A stretch of 64,000 nt of DNA from Fusarium oxysporum f. sp. lycopersici 4287 (lineage: Eukaryota > Ascomycota > Sordariomycetes > Hypocreales > Nectriaceae): contig NC_030988.1 of NCBI RefSeq assembly GCF_000149955.1, forward strand, positions 1,250,167 to 1,314,166, in the 5' to 3' direction. Positions 43,307 to 54,441 of the stretch are shown piece after piece. The number at the start of each line of letters is the position of its first letter. The stretch's first letter is position 1. A program made the translations under genes and the position numbers. A model generated the notes under the pieces. It was not told the DNA's origin and searched no databases. It saw nothing but the letters and a program-made list of their open reading frames with translations.

Positions 43307-44639
43307 TGTGTGCAACGAACTTGAAACCTTCGAAGGTGGCCCTGGATCTCTCGGTCCGACATTTCATCACCTTCCTTCTAGTCGGGTCACAAGACAGCAC
43401 CGTTGGCCAGGGTTCAGGGGCAATAGAGTTTAACCTTTAACGTTAATCCCATTATTGATTAGCCAGGAATGAGACTAGAATACGGAACACCAAATAAGGA
43501 AGGTGGATGCGTTTAGGCAGAGACTTGATGAATGCAGGCCAAGTTTAACGTTTAAGACTTAAATGTAAGCCTTAAAGGTTCTGAGACAATCCTTAATCAT
43601 TAAGACAGAGAAGGAATTAGTGTCTCATACATGACTTACAATCCCACACACTCCTCATGTAAACTCAGTTATTCCTTAGGAAACACTACCTGTTACAAGT
43701 CGTTAAGCTAGAAGTTTGCTATAGGCAACTACAGAGGCATTATAGTAAATATTTGAACTGTATATATAAGACATGTTATTTGCGGCTCTAATGCAGCCGA
43801 AAACCTGAATGCTTGCCTATAACTTAACATAGTTGCAGGTCTTGCCGGTATGCCCGGTCTTGCCGATATGCCGATCTTGCTAATATGACCAGGTACCCAG
43901 GATACCTTTAAAGCTCAATGCGATATATAGAAGGTCTAAAGCGAAGAGAAAAGTATGGCGATTATAGTTCCTAAGTGATAGATAGATCACGCCGGTAAGG
44001 CTTACTGTAAAGCAGTTTTATCAATAGTCAGTGAGCTAGAGTTATTAGCGACCGTTCCTCTAAGAGAAGCAACTATACTGTGGTGTATTGAGACGGTTCT
44101 TTCCGGGCATCTTTCCAGGGATCCTAGTCACTTTCGCCAAAGTGCTGCAAGCGGTTATGGGTGAGATGGATTGCCGCTTCCGAGAGGGTCGGTGAAGGGG
44201 GTTAGGCAAACCAACTCGGGTTTTAACACCGACAAACCTTAAACAATGGAGCACAAAGTAAGAGCCGGATCCCGCGGTTCATAGTGGGGGACGTTCGCTT
44301 CCTAAAAGGTCGCGTTCTAAGCGGCAACGGACAGGTCCGATGCGCCACCAAACCTCATTCTGCACCTGAACCCTGAACCTCTGAACTTCTGTCATTGGAG
44401 CAGCTAGCTGGGGGTTGGGAGAGTCAATTTGAGCTAATTAGAGGCCTCTGTTTCCAACCTCGGCTTCAACCAATGGTTCCACTTTTCAACAGGCACAACT
44501 ACCCATGGCCTTCTATATTTGCACTTTGCGACGCTCCAGGAGGGATTGCCATGGACTTACACCTATAAATATGGTCACCCGTCAGCATCCTTTCCCTCAT
44601 CTTACCACCTATGACGCTTGGGCTCCCAAGGGATACCAT
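43307..44639. other. No gene recognised
   Basis: About 1.3 kb of mixed low-similarity sequence with no convincing frame. Repeated TTAACGTT/TTTAACC-like words and short phrases such as TTGCCGGTATGCCCGG and TTGCCGATATGCCG are visible at 43840-43890. Confidence 0.4.
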
Positions 44640-45578
44640 GCGATACCCCTCCACCGATAAGACCCCTCTATCGATAAGCAAAAAAAAAAGTTTCCCCATA
44701 CAAAATGCTCAATTTCACTCGCACGATGCATGGCCAAAATTGAACTTATTCACATAAAACAAGCTGTGTCTTATTGAGAGTTTCATGCTGTTTCGCATTA
44801 TGCTACTTCTTTTTACAGTATATAAGCGGTTTGGGCGCATAGTACTAATATAAAATTTCTATCAATGCCTCCTCCACGAACAGTCCTCCCCAAAACTTAG
44901 AGGACTTTTATCTACACCAGCCTTCCGTAATCGCCTTGTAAATGCCTCGAGCGACTTATACATAGGATGGCATTATTAAAAAAAATATTAGATATCACAG
45001 ATAACGGCCTCTCTCATAGCCAAGCCGCCCAGAAGCATGACATCCCTTAGCCGACTCTTTGGGGCTGATTAAGAGGTATACCATCAAAGTCTGAGGTCAC
45101 CCATCCTGCCCAGATATTATCCAAGTCTCAGGAACCCAGATTAGTTACCTGGATACTTCGGAAAGACGCCTTGGGCTATGATCCTTCTCACAGCCAAGTT
45201 CGCACCACTGTCGCTGCGCTCTTAAGACGGCGAGGACGGGGAAAGGGCTATTAGTGCGCACTAGATAGCCAGGCTCATGAAACGTCATTCAGTTATCAAC
45301 ATGAAGATAGGGAATCACCAGGAGGCCTCAAGATTCAATTCTTTTACCCCAATGGCTATTAATTAGCAATTCGATATCCAAGAGCGCGAGTATAGCTGGA
45401 TCAAGCCTGAGCACACAGTTAACATTGACGAGGGCGGTACCAAAGCGGGATTTGTGGTTATATAACGTCTTTATCATAAAATTCAATAATCCATTCCAGA
45501 ATCTAGGCTTGGATTCCTTGGTTATCGGCAGTAGCGATCCGAAGAGGAAGGCCGTCCTCAAAGGCTCTCAGTCCCGCG
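44640..45578 (+). pseudogene. pogo/Fot-type transposase relic, decayed and cut by hAT
   Basis: Colinear with the copy at about 20690-21660. A similar leader (TTTCCCCATACAAAATG) is followed by a degraded start near 44941, then SQAAQKHDIP, KSEVTHPAQILSKSQEPRLV, TWILRKDALGYDPSHSQVR, the Asp region and SLVIGSSDPKRKAVLKGSQSR. Several stops (for example IP-stop-PTLW) and frameshifts are present. It ends at the terminus CAAGGGTG of the next hAT at 45579. Confidence 0.7.
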
Positions 45579-45777
45579 CAAGGGTGTGCACCACTCAATT
45601 CAATCAACTGAATGGCTCGGTGGCGGTGAGTTGACCTGGTCAACCACTCTCTCCAGTGGCGTTGATCAACTATCCATCAAATTGAGTTGAATGGACACTG
45701 GTTGAAGTCGTTGATCTCCAAGCCGAGCTATTTCACTCCCACTCTCCCATCCCCTTTTCTTCACATCCCACCTCTAC

Positions 45778-46329
45778 CTAGGATCCTTCTTCCGCCCTAT
45801 CACCACTACCATTCTCGGTAGGAAGTAGTGACACGTCGAGGTCGTCAATCACCCCAGCCCGTAACCACGATCGCAGCACTTGACACATTCCTATAATGTC
45901 CGCGTCCAGTCGATTTCGTAGTGGCGTCACCATCCGCCCTGCCGCCGCAAACATCCTCTCGCACTCTGCTGACATCGGCTGGATCGTAAGGAAGTCCAGT
46001 GCCATTCGTGAAAGACGAGGATACCGACGTTTGCGCTCATGCCAGTATGATATTGGATCTCTAACATCGTTATCTCCATCCTCCCATGACGACTGCCATA
46101 ATTCGACCTCGTTAATATCTTCATTGATGTCGTCAGACAAAGTCGCTTCCTCTTTCACCAAACCGTATCCGAGAACCGGCCGCGTGCGCTCACAGTACGC
46201 TTGAAAAGGGTTGTAGTACTTTCGCTGCCGCTTCGCAACTGGTTCGTCGTCCACGGGACTCCGGACCACCTGCAGGTGACGATAGTTCGATTCCCACACT
46301 TCTCGGACCATCTGCTTCGCCTTCATCAC
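45778..46329 (-). pseudogene. hAT transposase C-terminal fragment of the outer element
   Basis: WHERKRRYPRLSRMALDFLT and SAECERMFAAAGRMVTPLRN are the hAT dimerisation region including the conserved Glu-containing segment. The N-terminal part of the same type of protein is at 48804-49429, but the catalytic middle is missing between them even after removing the inner element, so an internal deletion occurred. Confidence 0.75.
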
Positions 46330-46342
46330 CCATTTCGTGTTA

Positions 46343-48803
46343 TAGGGATGGGCACGTGTTTAATACAAGTGTGTATTAAACTGTTTTTTATTATAATGAA
46401 ACTGTATTTTATTCCGAATAAAAAACGCGTTTTTTATTGCAATATTGCTACCATGTATGAAGCCGCCCAACAGTCATATACTACAGATAACCAAACCAAA
46501 TTAGGTCAATTCCCCCCCGTTCCTTCACTCTCTGACCCATCTTGGACCTCAAATTTTTCCACAATCGTCTCCTCTCCGTCGGAGGCGGGTTGGTGAGTGA
46601 ACTCGCCGATAACAGCGTCAACTTCCAGACTTGATGCGCAATGGATTTCCATATACGTATCTTCGAGAGTAAGCCAACCGTCTTCTGTCAAATCTTCCCA
46701 GCTAACCACTGTAGAATCAACCTCATCGCGATGACCAAGAGGTTGATTCTGAGACTGCGTTATCCTCTCTAGCACCCGTTCGTTCATGTAGATGAAGGCC
46801 AACTTGTCAGCGTTGGCTGGTGTGAGCCTGTTGCGTGCCTTGCTGTGGAGGAAGTTAACCGCCGAGAATGATCTCTCTGAGGGAACTGAATTGGCTATGG
46901 TTCCAAAGATTCGGACTGCAAGTGCAGCCAGCTTGCTGCCCTGGTTATCAAGAAGCATCCAAGCATCTAATGGCGTCCATTCTTTTGAATAGACCAAGCC
47001 CTCGGCAGCAAACTGACCCCCCGATTGTGCTCGGAAGTGGTTAAATTCTCGAACAATATGAAGGTGGTCAGCAGGATTGACTGCTGACTTAAAGAACTGA
47101 AGCACTTTCATCATCAGCTGTTCTTCAAGCTTAGTCCCGACTGTGTCAGGCCTTAATGCAAATCCTGCATAATGAATATCATATGTCTGTTTATCCATAC
47201 GGTTTAACCATACTGAATACAGCTCGCTGAAATTCACGTCTTTATGTTGCTGAGAATCGTCAAGTGCTTTCCATTCTGCTTTAATCTCCAGCCAACGAGG
47301 AATCACATGGCCGATGTGAGCCCGATCGGCTTCTGAGGCATGCTGACGACTGCTAACAGGCTTAATTATAGCCAAAACAGTCTCTAGGCGTATCCAGAAG
47401 TGAGGGTTATTGACAGACTCCAGCACCCTCGGAAGAAGCTCGAGAGACCCGGAGGCTAGCTCTGCCCTCACGTCAGGGCGGCGAGCGTATGTTTGGAGAG
47501 GTTCTTTACAGTGTAAAACTGACCATAAAGCATTGAATTGACTGCCCCAGCGTGTGATTGCGCTAAAGCGAGCGGTTAGTTAGAGCTAAGAGTCAGAAAA
47601 ACTGAAAGACGCACGCAGATAAAAACGCCTTATGGTGGCCCCAAGCTGCCTTTTGTGCTTCTCTCAATCGAGCCAACTGCAGTTTCGACTTCTTGAAGAA
47701 GGTGACAATTAATGTAGCGCTTTTGAATGCCTCCTCAAAGAACGGCTGCTCTAGGATGTCCTTGATGAGTAGCTGTAGCCCATGTGAATCGCAGAGCGAA
47801 AAGAAGCAATGTTGGAATTCCTTTCTTGCAGCCAAATGCACATGAGCTTTCCTCATCACACTATCCGTATCTGTGCAAAAACGAGTTAATGCGCAAGAAG
47901 TTACCCTTGCAAATTATCTCCAGCTCAGGATACAAAAGATCGATGTAGTGCTCAGCCGTGTGTTGAATCTGTCCCGTATCAAACGTCTTCCAATAGAACG
48001 CCAGACCATTTGCCACCTGTATCGAGATATTGATAATTCGATGACTCGTGATATTGTCTGAGCCGTCAAAGATCACGTTGATACGTTCTGTCTGGTCGAG
48101 GATATCTTGGACTTGGTTGCGGTACTCAGAATAGGTCGGGGCTAGCAGCCGCTGCACTCGGCGACGAGACGGTGGTTGCCAAGCAGTATTCAGCTTGTTC
48201 AACAGAATTCGCATTCGTTTGGACTCGAATAGGTTAAATGGACGGCCATCAGCGAAAATTGCTCTAGCAGCAAGCTCATCAAGCATCTGCTTAAAAGTCT
48301 TGTCTACCACAGGAAAGTGCTGAGTAAGTTGAGACTGCTCAGACTGTTGCTGCCCTCTGTAATTGGGGCAATGGCGAAGTAAGTGCTTCTTCTGACGAGT
48401 AGTGCCTTTGGCTGTCTCGTGGCCACAGTGCTTGCACTTGACTCGTGAGTTCTTGAACCCTGAGCTAGCGTCCGAGGAAATCGTGATAAATTCTCGGTGG
48501 ACCTGGTGGTCGGCTGGCCTTCCAGAGGTTCGAGGCATTGTAGAAGAAGCACGAAGGGTCTGAAGGTAGTGGGAAGTCAGATTGGGAAGTTTCAGGGGAT
48601 ACAGCGATAGGCTGTTGAAGGCTGTGGAGAAAAGGAGGTCGGAACAGGGATTAAGGTTATAATGATCCTATACACTAAGCCAGTTCTGGAAGGAGCTAAT
48701 CCTAATAGGGAATGGAATATAATACATATAAAACGCGCCTGTTTTAAATATTTAATACAAAAAGCGCATTTTATTTAATGATACGGTATTAAATCCATCC
48801 CTA
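46343..48803 (-). mobile_element. Inner hAT element
   Basis: Left end TAGGGATGGG and right end CCATCCCTA, with TTTAATAC/GTATTAAA repeats near both termini and A+T-rich subterminal DNA (AAAACGCG on both sides). Flanks TCGTGTTA and GTGATAAT are not a clean duplication. It contains a transposase pseudogene related to the intact one at 54618-56695. Confidence 0.7.
46506..48538 (-). pseudogene. hAT transposase of the inner element, one frameshift
   Basis: Starts MPRTSGRPADHQVHREF at 48538 with a BED-like finger (VKCKHCGHETAKGTTRQKKH). The core has INVIFDGSDNITSHRIINIS, YWKTFDTGQIQHTAE, FFSLCDSHGLQLLIKDILEQ and the C-terminal NSVPSERSFSAVNFLHSKAR. One extra base in a five-A tract (47877-47881, T on the coding strand) shifts the frame between ...INS and CTDTDSVMRK. 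A 52-nt intron (47563-47614) joins SA to AITRWGSQFN. Otherwise it is complete to the stop at 46506. Confidence 0.8.
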
Positions 48804-49429
48804 GTGATAATCCTGGTCCTGAGGGTATCTGCAGATAAGTGGCCACCACGTATTGACACTGATGGACTAAGATAATCGAATATGGCTCGGAGATCCTCGT
48901 CTTCGACCGTGAGAAAGGAAAGATTACTCTTAACGATCCATTGCATCACCATCCGTTGAAAATGGTCCCTGTCAAAGTTCTTGACGAAGGAGTTCGCCAT
49001 GGCCTGCTCCCGCGGCTTTTCCGGATCGAGCGTCAAGGTATCAGCTATTGAGCGGTGCTGCTTCTCGACGCTTTCCGCTTTCAACTGCGTCGAAGACTTC
49101 GTCTTGCCCTCTGGCGCCCGAATATGATGTTCTTTGAACAGATGTTTGCTGGCATTTTGAAGACCAGTATGCGTGAAGTTCTTCGGCTGGGGGACTCGTT
49201 GGTGAATGCAGAGTTTGCATACCCATCTTCGCTCATGAGCCCGCTGGATATCATACCCGTAGTCCCAAGTCCAGGAGGAGGTGTCCTTTGCGCGCTCGGA
49301 GAAGAGCCAGCCGCGGAAATGACGAAACAGACGTTCTTCCTGTAGCTGTTGGGCATCAGCTAGTAACGTTGATGGTGAAAGAATTGGTGGAGAGGTCTCA
49401 ACGACTTTGTCTTCTAAAGGATCGGTCAT
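48804..49429 (-). pseudogene. hAT transposase N-terminal fragment of the outer element
   Basis: ATG at 49429 (MTDPLEDKVVETS). It contains the BED-like finger RWVCKLCIHQRVPQPKNF...NASKHLFKEHH, the linker PREQAMANSFVKNFDRDHFQ and LRAIFDYLSPSVSIRGG, parallel to residues 40-225 of the protein at 22808. It is interrupted by the inner hAT terminus at 48803. Confidence 0.8.
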
Positions 49430-49664
49430 TACGGGAGGTGTGAATGCGTCAAACAGATCGATGAAAATTTGGACCTGTACGGGAAATTACCCCAGGATAT
49501 CCTCTATAACTACTGGGGGTCCGAAAATAAGTTAGGAAATACTAAAGTCTGTGTGGCCCTGCCCTCACAAAAGACAGTACCTCCTAACAGGGTGGATCCA
49601 GATGTCCAAAACTGGATACCTTGTCCCACTAAAAGTCCACCGCTGCAAAAATCCACTACACCTA

Positions 49665-50321
49665 TTTTGTTTGTTTGTTTGTTTGTTTGTATATTTTTCG
49701 TCTGGGTGGCTGTAACGAAGCCAGATCTCCTACTGGAGCAAAAGACGTGCTGAGCTAGCTAGGTACAGGGAAACCCCGCTTCCTTCACCATCCAGCATAC
49801 CAATGGCACAAAAGGTGCTGTATTTCTCAAGCCCGTCACCCGTCAGCGGGTTCGGGGGCAATCTACTGTCGAGCTTTTTCCTCCGACCAGAATTCTCTCA
49901 CGCATCACTACATCTGCTGACGCAGTCCACAATCTCCAGTAACCAAGTTGTAGCTCGTAGTCGACTGTCGTGGCGGCAGGGAAAAACCTTGGGAAGGAAT
50001 CAGAGGCCGGCGGTGCGGCTTGCCTTCAAAGGGGAAAAACCCATCGCAATCGGCGTCGTTGATCGGGAGGATGTCGCTACCGATGCCACGGGCACCGTCC
50101 TCCGATATCTAAGGCGTTCTGGTTCTGAGGTGCCGCCATTAGATCCGACAAAGGTGTTGTCAGAGAAGGTGAACTCTCCAAAATTCCTTCTCTGAAAACT
50201 GCTGTTAGGGAGCCGATGGCGTCCCCGCAGTATTGTGTGGCCGAGTAGCCCGTAGAAAATCCCGCTCCTAACAGTGCACTAACAGTGCGTGCCAAGAAAG
50301 AATTTTTACAGGGGAGAGTTG
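49665..50321 (-). mobile_element. Noncoding retroposon, copy B (657 bp)
   Basis: Flanked by a perfect 14-bp duplication, ATCCACTACACCTA, at 49651-49664 and 50322-50335. On the minus strand it runs from CAACTCTCCCCTGTAAAAAT to a CAAA-repeat tail (TTTGTTTGTTTG on the plus strand at 49665). It is almost the same as copy A end to end. The host is the 5' subterminal region of the outer hAT. Confidence 0.88.
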
Positions 50322-50536
50322 ATCCACTACACCTACATCAACCAGGGTCGCCAATGTAGGGTAATTGATCACGTCGAGGGTTCAGGTTGATTGATGTAAG
50401 TGTATGAGTAATACACCAATCGATCAACCGGTGGGTTTCGGTGTAGTTGATCGGAACCTTGCGTGTTCCCTTATCCTGTTATCCTGTAATCTGTATTTTT
50501 TCTTATCTTGTTCTGTTTAACATGTTAACGGATTTC

Positions 50537-50867
50537 TTAACATGTTATACAGGTTGCCCATGTATGCTGTTCACCTCTGGCTGCGACCGCGTCAATTGAC
50601 AAAGTGGGTGACTCGGCGCGATTTAACGAGCTATCTGCCTCTGGGGGATCACCCAAAAGACTTGTTTCATACGACTCGATGCCCTGTGAGGGTGTAACCG
50701 GCGATGCTTCTGTCTGAAGAAATGTAGACTTGAAACCTGATGCTGTCGTGCGTTGTTTGCTTCCGAAGCCGTCTTCGAGCACGCTTGGTAACGACATCAT
50801 GCTTAGCCTTGTCCTTTGGCGTGCCGTATTTTCGGGGCCGCCCGCGTTTCTTGGGTGTTCCCGGCAT
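50537..50867 (-). pseudogene. AT-hook-like ORF fragment
   Basis: Begins MPGTPKKRGRPRKYGTPKDK, with an AT-hook core (RGRP) and a basic run (KRARRRLRKQ). The frame closes at 50667; a second minus frame (50800-50537, Ser/Pro-rich) may be its shifted continuation. I do not recognise the family. Such N-termini occur in DNA-binding and transposon proteins. Confidence 0.35.
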
Positions 50868-50951
50868 TGTGGGGATGATGGGTCGTTGTGGGTACCGGCA
50901 CGGTATGTTTTCCGTAGGATGGTATCAGGAAATGAGATTCCCCTGAACTGA

Positions 50952-52111
50952 CAGCTAAATCCTGATTAGGTTAGTAAAGTGAACGCGAAATTCTGGTTGG
51001 ACAGAGGGAAATACACTAAGAGCCAAATTGGCTAGCTTACTGACCGCGAAATTCAAAATGCCAATTTTAGTTAACCCGATGGCTTTGACTAGCGCCTCCA
51101 ACACGGGGTATAGAATGATGTATATAATATCACGTGCATCCCATGATTGACCTAGCTACAGGGAAAAGAGTCTCTTTTTTTTTCAAGGGAAGGCAATTTT
51201 CACCAAGTCCCAGCTTTTCCCCTATTGAAATCCTTAGACATAGCTGCTAACCCTGACCCGGATGGGACTGCCTATGTGCCACTGTTGGAAAACGAGACAG
51301 TACTTGCACCTTGTGTAAAAATGTGCACCACCCCACCCGGCAAGACTCGCACCACTTCAGTTACCGCCCGTGCCAGCGCTCCCCCGCTCAAGGTAACAAG
51401 CACGTTCGACGTCCTTCCACCAAAAGTTCTGTCCACCCTTACCGCCAGAGTGCGGGGGTCATTACGAAATGCGGAGAGATAGCATCCTGTATATGCCTGA
51501 AACGCCGTGCCAGCACCCGTTATGCAGGCGAGTAAAATGCCACGGGTGTCGCTGTAATTTAAATTAGACCAACCCTAAAATCTATATCAAGCTACTTACC
51601 GTTCAACAAGGGCTCTCTCGTCAAGAGAATGAGGTTCATTAATAGCTTCTTCAATAGTTGCGGCTTGGTCGTCCCTTGATGTACTGATAAGTGTGACGGA
51701 CGTATTCATGAGAATCAGACATACCTCTGCTTAATATGAGTAGTAGCCACAGAGACGGCTAGGGGGAGGAGTAAAAGCATGCGTGAGGGATGCATAGTTG
51801 CCGTTTATGGTATTGAGGAGGGTTTATAAGGTCGCGAAGACTTATTTAAGAGGCGTAACTAAGGGTGGGTAAACCCGGACTCTTGACGCAGTATGAAAGG
51901 ATGTCCGGGAACGAGAGAATAGAGGGAGAGTCTAACATTAAATATGTTTCTAGTCTTATAAGGCCCACTTCCCCGCTTAAATCTCTCTTAAAAGCTTTAC
52001 TTTTAGTACAGGTAGAGTATAGAGTTTAATTCCCTTATAACATAATTTAAAAGCTCCATTCTCTGTTATTACAGGGTACATTTTAAAGTTTATTAAAAAA
52101 TAAAGTTTAAC
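50952..52111. other. No gene recognised
   Basis: About 1.2 kb. A small frame at 51225-51482 (Thr/Pro/Val-rich) has no features. The right part becomes A+T-rich towards the MITE at 52114. Confidence 0.4.
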
Positions 52112-52113
52112 TA

Positions 52114-52552
52114 ACGTGTTTGATAAGTGAGTGGGTCATCCAAGTGAGTGGGTCAATCTTATTTCCACCTTAAATCCGGGGTTTAAAAAGTTCTTTAAAA
52201 TTTCAAACTAAGCCTAAATTGGCTGTAATTTTAGTAGCCTATATATAAGTCTTAAAATATATCATATAGATTTTTTAAGATTTTTAGAAAAATTCTATAT
52301 AGCTATAAACCTTAAAACCTATTTATACTGTATTTTATACTGTATAATTAAGCTTTACTATATAAAATAAAATAGCTAAAAATCTTAAAAAAATATTTTA
52401 TAATAAGGTTAATTATACTTTTCTTAAAGATGTTTTTTTTAAATTTTTATCTATTTTATTTAGAGTAAAAAGATACTATAGGGTAGGTTTTTTAATACTA
52501 TACAGTGCAGTGACTCACTTACTTGTCTGACCCACTCACTTATCAAACACGT
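52114..52552. mobile_element. TA-flanked AT-rich MITE, copy 2 (439 bp)
   Basis: Same family as 14483-14920 in opposite orientation. ACGTGTTTGATAAGTGAG and its complement form the ends, with TA at 52112-52113 and 52553-52554. Length differs from copy 1 by one base. Confidence 0.85.
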
Positions 52553-53057
52553 TATACCATATACCTGTCGGTTGTATTATTAAAGATAATTCTGCCGCTT
52601 GAACTTAAATACTAGTATATAAGACCGGCAGAAGAATTCGGCAGATTTATAATAAGAATCGGATCTGGCTAGGCCGACTACTCCTACTGTGGTAAAAATA
52701 AAAGCTTAAACTATAAGCCGAAGTACAGTGGTGTGCAATAAGTTTGAATCCAAGATGAAGTATCTGCCTTTTCGCTCTAGCCCTGTCAGAAGCCTGACTA
52801 GCTATATCAGGTAGATATCTACAGTGGGGTGCAATAAGTTTGAGGATCTTTGAAGGTACCGAAGCAGCCCGTCTAGCCGGATTAGATCCTTGTTACATAT
52901 CTGTCGGTCGTGTTCATCTGCCGATTTTATTTATCTGCCGGTCTTATGTACTAGTATTTAGGTTAAAGCGGCAGAACTACCTTTGACTTGTACTGTATTC
53001 TTTTAGTGTTTCGGCATATAGTTTAAGCTTTCATTCATATTACAGTGGGATGCAATA

Positions 53058-53280
53058 CAGTAGGATGCAATAAGTTTGAATACCGAGCGTGTATCTTCTT
53101 TTGCCGCTAGCCTCTTTGAGACAGCTACCACCTGCATATCAGTTGTTGCACGGCGAATAAGTATATACTGATTGGCTAGATCGAGCTTCTTCCTCAGATT
53201 AGAAGCAGGCTGAACTCCAAATAGGCTAGACAGGGGGTATCAGTACTTCAAAAGGTATTCAAACTTATTGCATCCCACTG
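53058..53280. mobile_element. 223-bp mariner-type MITE, copy 2
   Basis: CAGTAGGATGCAATAAGTTT and ATTGCATCCCACTG ends with TA duplications at 53056-53057 and 53281-53282. Same length and interior as 17720-17942. Inserted inside the left TIR of Y. Confidence 0.85.
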
Positions 53281-53456
53281 TAAGTTTTGAATCCAGACTG
53301 AAGTATCCGTAGTTCTGCCGCTTCAACCTAAATACTAGTACATAAGACCGGCAGATAAATAAAATCGGCAGATGAACACGACCGACAGATATGTAACAAG
53401 GATCTAATCCGGCTAGACGGGCTGCTTCGGTACCTTCAGAGATCCTCAAACTTATT

Positions 53457-53658
53457 TGTTGAATATTGGAGGGTTCACCCTCAACTTCAGGATTAAGGTT
53501 CAGGATTAAAGTTTGGAGTCCTAAACTTAGATCGTAGGACTTTCATCTAGGACTTTCTAGGACTCAAGTCCTAGAAGGAACCAGTCGAAGATATAAGGTC
53601 TCAATAGTCCTTCGATTGCGACAGAATGAAGAGACACAATTCACCTTAATATCTGACA
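53457..53658 (+). repeat. Solo Copia LTR with 5-bp duplication
   Basis: TGTTGAATATTGGAGG to ATATCTGACA, 202 bp, flanked by TTATT at 53452-53456 and 53659-53663. The clean duplication shows insertion of a full element followed by LTR-LTR recombination. Host is the right end of MITE Y. Confidence 0.9.
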
Positions 53659-53767
53659 TTATTGCTCCCCACTGTAATATGAATGAAAGCTTAAACTATA
53701 TGCCGAAACACTAAAAGAATACAGGTCAAAGGTAGTTCTGCCGCTTTAACCTAAATACTAGTACATA

Positions 53768-53983
53768 CAGTGGGATGCAAAAAGTATTCGCAGGTGTGAA
53801 AGTCGCGTTGATCGGCCCTAGCTTCTCTAGTTAGTAGCTTAGCTTAGCTTAGGTACTTGATACTATGTAACCCCCCTGATTTAGGTGTAATATAAGGTAT
53901 TGAGGACCTGACAAGCTACCCCTGACTAGCTTCCGAGCATCAGACCTACCTGTACACCTGCGAATACTTTTTGCATCCCACTG
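53768..53983. mobile_element. 216-bp mariner-type MITE, copy 2
   Basis: CAGTGGGATGCAAAAAGTAT and its complement at the ends, TA duplications at 53766-53767 and 53984-53985. Inserted in the right arm of X. Same family and length as 43091-43306. Confidence 0.85.
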
Positions 53984-54057
53984 TAAGACCGGCAGATAAA
54001 TCAAATCGGCAGATGAACACGACCTTCAAAGATCCTCAAACTTATTGCACCACACGG

Positions 54058-54441
54058 TATACTATAACAGGGTTATTAATAATATATGGATTATCAATGT
54101 GCTTTAAGTACTTAAAGGAAGAGAAACCTGCGTTCTGCCCAACTATTACTCTATCGCTGGAGTTTAATCCTAAGCGACGAACATATATTACCTCACAAAG
54201 GGAAACACTTCTCCTTGCCGCACGTCTGATCCGTTGGTTAGATATACGGTAGATACGACCCAGTTCAGAAAATATCGGAAAGACTCGATAGTTATCTCCG
54301 TGAAGCCTGAACTTCAATACGCTACCTTCCCGTGTTACCAACCATGAATCCCGCACTTGCAATGGTTTTGCTGTAAAGAGTAGATTCGAACCCCATTTGC
54401 TCGATTTCTAATTAAGCTTTTAGGTACTTAACTACTGCCTC
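54058..54441. other. No gene recognised
   Basis: About 380 bp between the MITE nest and the next hAT. Minor frames (54042-54362) show no family features. Confidence 0.4.

Larger units (their letters stand above)
45579..50461 (-). mobile_element. Composite hAT element hosting another hAT and retroposon B
   Basis: The ends CAAGGGTGTGCACC (45579) and the complement of CAAGGTTCCG (50461) are similar but not identical. Both sides carry TTGATC/GATCAAC and TCAACT repeats. Inside are a hAT C-terminal fragment (45778-46329), a second hAT (46343-48803), the hAT N-terminal fragment (48804-49429) and retroposon B (49665-50321). No matching 8-bp flank duplication was found. Confidence 0.55.
53043..53674. 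mobile_element. MITE Y inserted at the axis of X
   Basis: Left TIR CAGTGGGATGCAA-TAAG is interrupted after 15 bp by the 223-bp MITE. Right TIR CTTATT-GCTCCCCACTG is interrupted by the solo LTR. Without guests it is about 200 bp. TA flanks both sides. Its interior (GCTGCTTCGGTACC, GTTCTGCCGCTT) is related to X. Confidence 0.65.
52822..54057. mobile_element. Fold-back MITE X, split at its axis and again in the right arm
   Basis: The left arm (52822-53042) starts CAGTGGGGTGCAATAAGTTT and ends GCTTTCATTCATATTA. The right arm (53675-54057) is its inverted copy, beginning TAATATGAATGAAAGC and ending AAACTTATTGCACCACACGG, flanked by TA. The axis ATAT-TA-ATAT is where element Y is inserted. The right arm lacks about 95 bp present in the left arm and hosts a 216-bp MITE. 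Confidence 0.7.

Noticed and set aside
44060..44290. Possible tRNA-like or small RNA gene in a G-rich stretch
   Set aside because: No cloverleaf with a consistent anticodon stem and TTC loop could be drawn.
50952..51540. Thr/Pro-rich small frames as a secreted effector candidate
   Set aside because: No signal peptide, no cysteine pattern and no supporting context.
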